Shown: positions 36,746 to 43,976 of the stretch, one piece after another
Numbering within the stretch: position 1 is the first letter of the stretch
How the letters are laid out: every line of letters starts with the position of its first letter
Source: Coriobacteriia bacterium
Lineage (GTDB): Bacteria; Actinomycetota; Coriobacteriia; Anaerosomatales; PALSA-660
Direction: 5' to 3'
DNA length: 51,374 bases
Assembly (NCBI GenBank): GCA_025361335.1
Contig: JANYAK010000057.1
Coordinates: 1 to 51,374, forward strand
Program-made: the position numbers and the translations under genes
Notes under the pieces: generated by a model
The model's input: only the letters and a program-made list of their open reading frames with translations
Told to the model about the DNA's origin: nothing
Databases searched by the model: none

Positions 36746-37671
36746 GCCACGCGATCGAGATCCGCGGGCTCACGAAGGTCTACGGCGCCAAGCACGCCCT
36801 GCGGCGGGTGGACCTGACGGTGCCGGAGGGCTCCGTGTTCGGGTTCCTCGGGCCGAACGGGGCCGGCAAGACGACCACGTTGCGTATGCTCACCGGACTG
36901 GGCCGGCCCACTTCGGGAACGGTCCGCGTCCTCGGGCACGACGTCGCCATGGCCGACAACGCCGTGCGTGCGAGCATCGGCTATCTTCCGGACGTGCCGG
37001 GATTCTACGAGTGGATGACCGCGCCCGAGTTCCTGCGCTTCGCCGGCGGGCTGTTCGGGTTGCGGGGTAGGACGCTCGACGATCGGGTGACGGTCCTGCT
37101 CGATCTCGCGGGCCTGACGGGGGTGCGTACCCGGCTGGGCGGGTTCTCCCGGGGGATGAAGCAGCGCCTTGGAGTCGCTCAGGCTCTCGTCAACGCACCC
37201 CGGCTGCTCATGCTCGACGAGCCGACGAGCGCGCTGGACCCCATGGGGCGCAAGGACGTCCTGGACATGCTCGCGTCCCTGCGAGGGCGTACGACGGTCT
37301 TCTTCTCGACGCACATCCTCTCGGATGTGGAGCGCATCTGCGACACCGTCGCCGTGCTCGATCGCGGTCGCGTCGTCGCCCAGGCTCCCATCGAGGAGCT
37401 CAAGGCGCGCCACTCGTCGCGCAAGGTCGTCATCGAGGTCGCTTCCGGAGCCGACGAGCTCGCCGCGGCCCTGGTGGGCGAACCGTGGGTGTCGGCCACC
37501 ACGCGGACGCCCGAGGGCGGCATAGAGGTGACCGTACGCGACATGGAGGCCGCCGAGCGCGCGGTCCCGGCTCTCATCGCGGCGCGAGGGCTCGGGCTGC
37601 ACCGCATGGAAGCGGGAGAGGTCGGCCTCGAGGAAGTCTTCGTGGAACTCGTCGGAGGTGGCTCGCAATGA
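36742..37671 (+). CDS. ABC transporter ATPase (multidrug/ABC-2 type)
   Basis: 309 residues from the GTG overlapping the previous stop. Walker A GPNGAGKTT, signature variant FSRGMKQRLGVAQAL, Walker B LLMLDEPTSALDP and switch His in STHILSDVERI. The C-terminal 90 residues form the DUF4162-like tail of CcmA/NatA-type exporters. It pairs with the permease encoded 4 bp into its end. The operon suggests export or envelope defence; the substrate is unknown. Confidence 0.92.
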   Translation: MSHAIEIRGLTKVYGAKHALRRVDLTVPEGSVFGFLGPNGAGKTTTLRMLTGLGRPTSGTVRVLGHDVAMADNAVRASIGYLPDVPGFYEWMTAPEFLRFAGGLFGLRGRTLDDRVTVLLDLAGLTGVRTRLGGFSRGMKQRLGVAQALVNAPRLLMLDEPTSALDPMGRKDVLDMLASLRGRTTVFFSTHILSDVERICDTVAVLDRGRVVAQAPIEELKARHSSRKVVIEVASGADELAAALVGEPWVSATTRTPEGGIEVTVRDMEAAERAVPALIAARGLGLHRMEAGEVGLEEVFVELVGGGSQ

Positions 37672-38429
37672 GGGGTTTCGCTGCGTTCGTGCGCAAGGAG
37701 ATCACGGAGATCGTGCGCACGTGGCGCATCCTCGTCCTGCCGGGCATGGCCCTGCTGTTCGCCCTGACGGGTCCCGCGTTGGCGAAGTACACGCCCGAGA
37801 TCCTGCGCGCCGTCGCGGGCGATCAGCTGGGCAATCTGAAGCTTTTGCCCCCGACGTATCTCGACGCCTACGGGCAGTGGATCAAGAACCTCTCGCAGAT
37901 CGTCCTGTTCGCGCTGGTGATCATCTACGGAGGGCTCGTGTCGTCGGAGCGCAAGAGCGGGACCGCGATCCTCGTTCTGACGAAGCCGGTGTCGCGGTCG
38001 GCTTTCGTGATCGCGAAGGCGGTCGTGCACATGGCGTTCGTGGCGCTCACGATAGCGGTCGGGACCGCGCTCACATGGGGGATGACCGCCGCGATGTTCC
38101 CATCCGCTCCCGGGTCGGCGCTCTGGAAGTCGACGGGGGCGTGGCTCGCGTTCGCCGTGCTGTTCGTCGGGATCATGGCCCTGTTGTCGGTGCTGGTACC
38201 GTCGCAGGCCGGCGCCGCCGGCATCGGGCTCGGGGTCTACGTGGTCCTCGGCCTGGCCTCGCTGTGGAAGCCTCTGGGCACGTACTCGCCGGCGGGACTG
38301 TCGGGAGCGCCCGCCTCCATAGCGGCGGGACACGACGTCGCCGTGCTCTGGCCGATCCTCTCAGCCATCGCGCTGGCCGCGGTGTGCGTGGGCGCCGCCG
38401 CGGCGCTGTTCCGCCGCGGCGAGTTGTAA
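37668..38429 (+). CDS. ABC-2 type transporter permease
   Basis: 253 residues with six predicted membrane helices and the ABC-2 N-terminal amphipathic segment FVRKEITEIVRTWRILVLPG. The YGGLVSSERKSGTAILVLTKPVSRSAFVIAKA segment (written here in part: SSERKSGT) is the conserved coupling region of NatB/ABC-2 permeases. It is the last gene of the PadR operon and converges on the reverse rubrerythrin gene. Confidence 0.88.
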   Translation: MRGFAAFVRKEITEIVRTWRILVLPGMALLFALTGPALAKYTPEILRAVAGDQLGNLKLLPPTYLDAYGQWIKNLSQIVLFALVIIYGGLVSSERKSGTAILVLTKPVSRSAFVIAKAVVHMAFVALTIAVGTALTWGMTAAMFPSAPGSALWKSTGAWLAFAVLFVGIMALLSVLVPSQAGAAGIGLGVYVVLGLASLWKPLGTYSPAGLSGAPASIAAGHDVAVLWPILSAIALAAVCVGAAAALFRRGEL

Positions 38430-38438
38430 GGGCGAGCC

Positions 38439-38466
38439 GCCGGGAAGGGAGTCGCCGGGAAGGGAG
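38439..38466. repeat. two copies of GCCGGGAAGGGAG, 15-bp period
   Basis: The 13-mer occurs at 38439-38451 and 38454-38466, in the 45-bp gap between the convergent permease and rubrerythrin genes. No stable terminator hairpin is evident there. Confidence 0.7.
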
Positions 38467-38474
38467 CCGCCGCG

Positions 38475-39005
38475 CTAGATGTAGCCTCGCGCGACCCCGT
38501 CGAGCGCGATGTGGTCCGCTTCCACGGCGCTGACCGCCGGCCACACCTCGAGCAGGCGCGGCGACGTCGCTCGCGCGGCGAACTCCACGTACAGAGCGGA
38601 GGCACGGGTCTCGCGCACGACGGATTCGTCGATGTCGGCGCCCCACGATCCGAGTTCTGTACCCGGCTCGAGGAGGTCGGCGGGCTTGGGCGACCCGGCC
38701 AACTTGGAGAAGAGGGAGCAGTGCTCGGCCTCCACCTTCGCCAGACGCTTGTAGGCCGAAGCCAGCGCCGGGTTGTCCTTGCGCCCGGCCATCGCCAGGT
38801 AGAAGCGCGTGTTCGCGGTCTCCAGCTCGATCGCCGTCTCGAGGTCTGCGCGCTCCACCTCGGTCAGGGTCACGTGGTTGATGTCCTCGGGGTACTGCTC
38901 GGTCGGCACCAGCAGGTCGCCGTGGGCGCCGCAGAACGGGCAATCGCTCGGCCGCTCGTGGCCGAGGTAGGTCTCGCCGCAGATCCTGCACCGGTACATC
39001 TTCAT
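38475..39005 (-). CDS. reverse rubrerythrin
   Basis: 176 residues from the ATG at 39005 (GGAGG 5 nt upstream; a more upstream ATG at 39017 is part of that site). An N-terminal rubredoxin-like CxxC pair (CRIC and CPFC) precedes the ferritin-like four-helix bundle with diiron ExxH motifs in KVEAEH and AVEADH. This domain order is reversed relative to classical rubrerythrin and is known from anaerobes as an NADH-linked peroxide/O2 reductase. It is encoded divergently from the polyferredoxin gene. Confidence 0.85.
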   Translation of the reverse strand: MKMYRCRICGETYLGHERPSDCPFCGAHGDLLVPTEQYPEDINHVTLTEVERADLETAIELETANTRFYLAMAGRKDNPALASAYKRLAKVEAEHCSLFSKLAGSPKPADLLEPGTELGSWGADIDESVVRETRASALYVEFAARATSPRLLEVWPAVSAVEADHIALDGVARGYI

Positions 39006-39080
39006 TAGTGCCTCCATGTCGAAGCGGCCTTCGCGCGTGGCCGGACCCTGGCGCCCGACACGCTCGGCGAAACAGTCATG

Positions 39081-39108
39081 AGTATACCGCCGCGATGCCG
39101 TATCCTAA
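39081..39108 (-). promoter_or_regulatory. promoter of the reverse rubrerythrin gene
   Basis: On the minus strand, -35-like TTAGGA (39108-39103), a 16-bp spacer and -10 TATACT (39086-39081) lie about 75 bp before the start codon. No regulator site was recognised. Confidence 0.5.
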
Positions 39109-39190
39109 TCGGTCTGCGGCCCCGTCGTCGCTCGCGGGCGCCTTGTTCGCGCCTCGCATGCCCGCCCATGTCGGCAAGGTGGTTGCTCGC

Positions 39191-40201
39191 ATGTCCATGA
39201 GATCCTCTCGCATCATCGACGTCGCCACGTCCCGGCTTGTGGTCCGGGGAGGGTTCCTCCTGTTCTTCGTCTGGATCTGCGTCCGCTTGCTCGGCTTCGC
39301 GGCATGGGCGAGGGGCGTGGGCGGCTACGTGCCGCGCCCGGAGGCCGTGGCCGGGATCCTTCCGGTGGGCCACTACACGAGCTTCTTCGCCTGGCTTCGA
39401 GGGGGAGGGTGGGACGCCTTGTTGCCCGCGGGGCTCGTCATCATCCTCGGGGCGCTGGCTCTATCGTTGCTGTTCAAGCGCGGCTTCTGCGGCTGGATAT
39501 GCCCCCTTGGGAGCATCTGGGAATTCGCCGGTGTCCTGGGGCGCAAGCTGCTCGGACGGAACCTGCGCCCGCCGCACTGGCTCGACATCACCGCACGCAC
39601 CCTGCGCTACCTCATGGCCGGTTCGATCGTGTTCTGGTTGGCCAGCGTTCCCATCGATTCTGCGATCGCGTTCCGCACGCTCCCGTACATGTGGGTCGCG
39701 GACATCAAGATCATCGAGGGATTCATGACCCCGGTGTTCCTCGGCGCATGGCTGCTGGGATTCGTCCTCTCGATGTTGTTCGGCTCGGTCTGGTGTCGCT
39801 ATGCGTGCCCGCTCGGCGGTTGGTACGGCGCCATCGGGACGATGTCCGTGTGCGCCGTCGAGCGCGACGAGGCGACTTGCATCCACTGCTCGAAGTGCAC
39901 GAAGGCGTGTCACGCGTTCGTCGACGTCGAGCGCGTCAAGCGCCGTGTGGCCGCTCCAGAATGCGACGGGTGCATGGACTGTGTCCGCGTCTGCCCGGTC
40001 CCCACCGCATTGCAGGCCAAGGCGCTCGGCAGGATCCGTGTGCCGTACCAGGTGTGGCCGCTCCTGGTCGTCGGGCTATGGCTCGTGCTCTACGCAGGCG
40101 CCAAGATGACCGGTCACTGGGACACGACCATCCCGGACGCCACGTTCAAGCAGGTCATCTCGTCGGGGGTGCTCGAGCAGAGGACCCCCGGCGGGCTCTA
40201 G
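39191..40201 (+). CDS. NapH/CcoG-like membrane polyferredoxin
   Basis: 336 residues from the ATG at 39191 (AAGGTGG 9 nt upstream); the frame is open to 39008. About five membrane helices carry two CxxxCP turns (CGWICPLG and CRYACPLGG), followed by a soluble segment with two [4Fe-4S] motifs (CIHCSKCTKAC and CDGCMDCVRVCP) and a final helix. This is the architecture of NapH/YccM/NosR-type proteins, which move electrons between the quinone pool or ferredoxin and periplasmic enzymes. No reductase partner gene is nearby, so its partner is unknown. The stop codon lies within a duplicated 29-bp unit. Confidence 0.85.
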   Translation: MSMRSSRIIDVATSRLVVRGGFLLFFVWICVRLLGFAAWARGVGGYVPRPEAVAGILPVGHYTSFFAWLRGGGWDALLPAGLVIILGALALSLLFKRGFCGWICPLGSIWEFAGVLGRKLLGRNLRPPHWLDITARTLRYLMAGSIVFWLASVPIDSAIAFRTLPYMWVADIKIIEGFMTPVFLGAWLLGFVLSMLFGSVWCRYACPLGGWYGAIGTMSVCAVERDEATCIHCSKCTKACHAFVDVERVKRRVAAPECDGCMDCVRVCPVPTALQAKALGRIRVPYQVWPLLVVGLWLVLYAGAKMTGHWDTTIPDATFKQVISSGVLEQRTPGGL

Positions 40202-40255
40202 CCCCCCGCGATGCGGGCCGGCGCGGCTAGCCCCCCGCGATGCGGGCCGGCGCGG
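40198..40255. repeat. perfect 29-bp tandem duplication over the stop codon
   Basis: Positions 40198-40226 and 40227-40255 are identical. Each unit contains a CCCGC-GAT-GCGGG hairpin, so the duplication doubles a potential terminator right at the end of the polyferredoxin gene. The first copy includes its TAG stop. Confidence 0.9.
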
Positions 40256-40343
40256 GGAAGGTCGACCGCGGCTTTGAGGGTCCGGCCGTGTCGTGAGGCT
40301 GTCGGGAAGCTGTCGTGAGGCTGTCGCCTGTCGCACTTGGCTG

Positions 40344-40374
40344 TGCTAGTCTTGTGTACACATCTGTGTACACA
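40344..40374 (+). promoter_or_regulatory. extended -10 promoter with double palindromic operator
   Basis: TGC-TAGTCT (40344-40352) is an extended -10 candidate. It is followed at once by TGTGTACACA twice (40353-40362 and 40365-40374), each a perfect 10-bp palindrome, 12 bp apart. The operator would cover the start site of the oxoamine synthase gene. Just upstream, TGTCGTGAGGCTGTCG is also repeated (about 40290 and 40311). Confidence 0.6.
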
Positions 40375-40433
40375 CACTGCGGGCGGCCGGGCGCCGTCCG
40401 CGAGTCATGACGAGCCGGAGGGGGATCACCAGC

Positions 40434-41654
40434 ATGGCGATCGGGCAGGACACCGCAATCCACGACGGGATCTCCGCACGGCTGGAGGAGTTCGCCGAGC
40501 GCCGGGCGGCCATGAAGGGCGCGGACCGGTACTTCTATCTGCAGCCGACGACCGGTGTGACGAACCATCGGGTCACGATGGCGGATGGTCGCGACATGGT
40601 GATGCTCGCCTCGTACAGCTACCTGGGCCTCATCGGGCACCCGAGGATCGACGCCGCCGCCAAGGAGGCCATCGACACCTACGGGTCGGGTGCCGGCGGA
40701 GTGCGTCTGCTGACTGGCACGACCGACCTGCACCAGCGGCTCGAGTCGCGCATCGCCTCGTTCACCAAGCGTGACGACGCGTGCGTGTACTCCTCCGGAT
40801 ACGTCACCAATGTCGCCATCGTCACCGCGCTGACCGGTCCGGGTGACCTGGTCCTCATGGACAAGCTCGACCACGCGTCGATAGTCGACGGAGCCCTCCT
40901 GTCCGGTGCCAAGTGGAAGACCTATCGCCACAACGACATGACGCATCTGGAGAAGCTGCTGGCGGAGGCAGCGGGTGCGTACGCGACCGTTCTGGTCATC
41001 GCTGACTCGGTGTTCTCCATGGACGGCGACATCATGGACCTGCCGATGACGCGCGAGCTCTGCGACCGATATGGGGCGCGGCTCATGGTCGACGAGGCGC
41101 ACTCGATCGGGGCGCTGGGCGCCACCGGACATGGGATCGAGGAGCACTTCGACATGTACGGTTCCATCGACGTGAAGATGGGGACGCTGTCCAAGTCGAT
41201 CCCATCGGTGGGCGGCTACTGCGCCGGCGACGAGTTGCTCGTCGATTTCCTCCGCCACTTTTCGCGCCCGTTCATCTTCTCGGCGGCGCTGCCACCGGCG
41301 TCGACGGCCGCCGCGTTGGTCGCGTTCGACGTGATCGAGGACGAACCGTGGCGGGTCACATCGCTCCACGAGCAGCAGGCGAAGTACTCGCGGGGCTTGG
41401 CAGCTCAGGGCTGGGACACGATGCGCTCGACGACATGCGTGGTGCCGGTGATGGTCGGCGACGAGTCGAAGACCATGGACCTGACCCGGATGCTGTTCGA
41501 CCGTGGGATCTTCGTCTGCCCGATCGTGCATCCCGCCGTGCCGCGGGGGACGGATCGTCTGCGGACGTGTCTCATGGCCACACACACCGACGAGGACATC
41601 GCGCAGGCGCTAGCGGCGTTTCAGGAGTCGGGAAGAGCGCTGGGACTGATCTGA
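40434..41654 (+). CDS. alpha-oxoamine synthase family PLP enzyme (KBL/AONS/SPT-like)
   Basis: 406 residues from the ATG at 40434, with GGAGGGGG 9 nt upstream; an ATG at 40407 lacks a ribosome site. Fold-type I PLP enzyme: YSYLGLIGHP, GSGAGGVRLLTGT, DEAHSIGALGATGHG and the PLP lysine in GTLSKSIPSVGGYCAG. These fit the alpha-oxoamine synthase family, which condenses an amino acid with an acyl-thioester. Subfamily (2-amino-3-ketobutyrate ligase, 8-amino-7-oxononanoate synthase, serine palmitoyltransferase or CqsA-like) is not resolved; the SIPSVGGY form looks closest to serine palmitoyltransferase-like members. No biotin or threonine genes are nearby. Confidence 0.85.
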   Translation: MAIGQDTAIHDGISARLEEFAERRAAMKGADRYFYLQPTTGVTNHRVTMADGRDMVMLASYSYLGLIGHPRIDAAAKEAIDTYGSGAGGVRLLTGTTDLHQRLESRIASFTKRDDACVYSSGYVTNVAIVTALTGPGDLVLMDKLDHASIVDGALLSGAKWKTYRHNDMTHLEKLLAEAAGAYATVLVIADSVFSMDGDIMDLPMTRELCDRYGARLMVDEAHSIGALGATGHGIEEHFDMYGSIDVKMGTLSKSIPSVGGYCAGDELLVDFLRHFSRPFIFSAALPPASTAAALVAFDVIEDEPWRVTSLHEQQAKYSRGLAAQGWDTMRSTTCVVPVMVGDESKTMDLTRMLFDRGIFVCPIVHPAVPRGTDRLRTCLMATHTDEDIAQALAAFQESGRALGLI

Positions 41655-41771
41655 TCGGTGCGAGGGTGCGAGGTTCTGTTCCGCTGTGGCGGATCGCCCG
41701 CCGGCGATGATAGGCTGGTGGTGCTGTCGAGTGGCGCTCGCCGCCACGAGCCGAACCTCTGGAGTGTGTAG

Positions 41772-43976
41772 GTGCCCTCGACCGAGCGCGACCCGTCCGA
41801 CGAGCCCGACACTCCCGCGTTCCCGGTCGATGAACCGGCGGCGCGAAGGACTGGAGCTTCGCTCCTCTCGGGCCGTGTGAGGCGCATCGCATGGATGAGC
41901 CCTCTCTTCGTCGCAGCTATCGCCCTCTCGGGCATGCGTGATGTCGCGTGGGCCTACACTCTGGGCGAATCGGTGCTCACGCTGGTCGTCTTGGCGTCGT
42001 CCGCGATGGCGCTGCTCGCGTGGCGGTCGACGTTCGGGGGGGAGCGGCGGTTCTGGCTGGGCGTGTTCGTGTCCGGCGTCCTCATCGCGGTTTCCCAGCT
42101 CTACTACGCGTACTACGTGATCGTCGTGGATGCGCGCGGACCAGTGGTCCCGTCGCCGGCGACATGGCTCGATCTCGCCGGCGCGATCGTGTTCGTTCTG
42201 GTCCTGATGTCGTTCACGCGATTCCGCCATGCCTCGGTCGCCGCTCGCATCCGATACTCTCTCGACGTGGTAGCGCTGTCGTTCGTGACCGCCGTCGTGA
42301 CGTACATGGTGCTGATCGATCCGTGGTATGAGGCGCTCGGCCTTGATGCGCGAGCACCGCGGGTGCTTGCCGCCTGCTACCCGGTGATCGCGGGTCTCAT
42401 CGTGAACGGCGTCGTTTGCAACCTCCTGGGCGCCCATCCCTCGAAGTGGGAGTCCTGGGAGCGGCTGCTCGCCGGGGGGCTGGGATGTCTCGCGGCCGGC
42501 CTCCTGCTCTGGCCGCTGTGGTACGCATCGACGGCAGCCGGCTTCGGGGGCCGAGCGGGCATCGTGGCGCCCGAGGCACTCACGGGTGCCGGGATGCTGC
42601 TCATCCTGTGGGCGACGGTGGACAGGCGGGCGAATCGCGCTGTCAGTTGGTTCGCCGGCCACACGGGCGGGGTCGAGACGACATCGGGGTGGAGCCCGAC
42701 GCTCGTCATCCCCGGGATCGAGATCGCGGCGATCCCTCTGTTCGGAGTCCTCTCCTACCGCTGGAGGGGATACGGCGCTCCCGGTCGGTTGTACGCGCTG
42801 GCAATGACCGCCGCAGTGGGTCTGGTCGTGGCGCGCACGGTCCTGACGGTCGTGGACAACGCACACCTGCTGGATCGCGCGGTGACCGATCCGCTCACCG
42901 GGCTCTTCAATCATCGGTCCATGCACTCGCGATTGCCAAGCGCCCTTGAGGGCGCTGTGCGTTTCCACGAGCCCGTGTCGCTGGTCGTCATGGACGTGGA
43001 CGATCTTCGCGCCGTCAACGTCGCGGGGGGGCACTCGGCGGGCGACGCGGTGTTGGTCGGCGTCGCCAAGGCGGTGCGTGGCGCCGTCCGGCGCGGCGAC
43101 TGGGTGTTTCGGCTCGGTGGCGATGAGCTCGCGATCCTGCTCCCGGAAACCGGCATCGGCGACGCCTTGGCCGTCGCGCGCAAGGCGTTGGCAGCCATAC
43201 GCCGGGTTCGGCTGCCCGACGGGCGGGCAGCCACCGCATCGTTGGGGCTGGCGACGTTCCCGGTGCATGCGACGACCGTGGAAGACCTCCTGCACCGCGC
43301 GAACGGTGCGCGGTACTGGGCGAAGTACCACGGCAAGGACCAAGCGGTGGTGTACGACAGCGCGGTCGTGACCGCGCTCGACGCGGAGGAGCGCATCCGG
43401 ACCCTCCAGGAGGGCATGCACCTGGACGCCGTCCGCGCTCTTGCGGTTGCGGTCGACGCCCGCAGTCCTGGCATGGAGCACCACTCGCGCAACGTCGGGG
43501 CTCTTGCGGTCCTGTTCGTGCGTCACCTCCGGATGGACGAGCGAACGGCGAACTTGATCGAGGTCGCCGCGCTCGTGCACGACGTCGGCAAGATCGGCAT
43601 CTCCGATCGCATCCTCGGCAAGCCCGGCCCGTTGTCGGCCGACGAGATGCTTCTGGTCCGCGAGCACAGCGCACTCGGCGAGCGCATACTCGCGTCGACT
43701 CGATTCACGGAGGTTCTGCCGTGGGTCCGGCACCATCACGAGCGATGGGACGGCAGGGGATACCCCGACGGGATCGCCGGCGAGGACATCCCCGCTGAGG
43801 CGCGGATCATCGCGCTGTGCGACTCGTACGACGCGATGACCTCCGACCGGGCGTACCGCAAAGCCATGTCCAAGGCGGCCGCGCTGCAAGAGATCGATCT
43901 CAACCTCGGAACGCAGTTCGATCCGCACCTCGGCGAGGAGTTCATACGTGCGGCTGTGGCGCTCGATGAGATCTAG
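41772..43976 (+). CDS. membrane GGDEF + HD-GYP cyclic-di-GMP protein
   Basis: 734 residues, GTG start. Around eight or nine membrane helices (about 40-370) form a sensor region. The GGDEF domain (about 375-530) has GGDEL at 449-453 in place of GGDEF and an intact inhibitory-site RRGD five residues before it. The HD-GYP domain has the HD dyad (His603-Asp604 in HDVGKIGI) and HHERWDGRGYPDG. HD-GYP domains hydrolyse c-di-GMP. With the complete HD-GYP signature this copy is probably the active one of the pair; it overlaps the next, homologous gene by 29 bp. Confidence 0.88.
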   Translation: MPSTERDPSDEPDTPAFPVDEPAARRTGASLLSGRVRRIAWMSPLFVAAIALSGMRDVAWAYTLGESVLTLVVLASSAMALLAWRSTFGGERRFWLGVFVSGVLIAVSQLYYAYYVIVVDARGPVVPSPATWLDLAGAIVFVLVLMSFTRFRHASVAARIRYSLDVVALSFVTAVVTYMVLIDPWYEALGLDARAPRVLAACYPVIAGLIVNGVVCNLLGAHPSKWESWERLLAGGLGCLAAGLLLWPLWYASTAAGFGGRAGIVAPEALTGAGMLLILWATVDRRANRAVSWFAGHTGGVETTSGWSPTLVIPGIEIAAIPLFGVLSYRWRGYGAPGRLYALAMTAAVGLVVARTVLTVVDNAHLLDRAVTDPLTGLFNHRSMHSRLPSALEGAVRFHEPVSLVVMDVDDLRAVNVAGGHSAGDAVLVGVAKAVRGAVRRGDWVFRLGGDELAILLPETGIGDALAVARKALAAIRRVRLPDGRAATASLGLATFPVHATTVEDLLHRANGARYWAKYHGKDQAVVYDSAVVTALDAEERIRTLQEGMHLDAVRALAVAVDARSPGMEHHSRNVGALAVLFVRHLRMDERTANLIEVAALVHDVGKIGISDRILGKPGPLSADEMLLVREHSALGERILASTRFTEVLPWVRHHHERWDGRGYPDGIAGEDIPAEARIIALCDSYDAMTSDRAYRKAMSKAAALQEIDLNLGTQFDPHLGEEFIRAAVALDEI

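Noticed and set aside
40198-40255. Possible CRISPR or insertion-site duplication
   Set aside because: Two adjacent copies without spacers and no mobile element nearby; treated as a simple tandem duplication.
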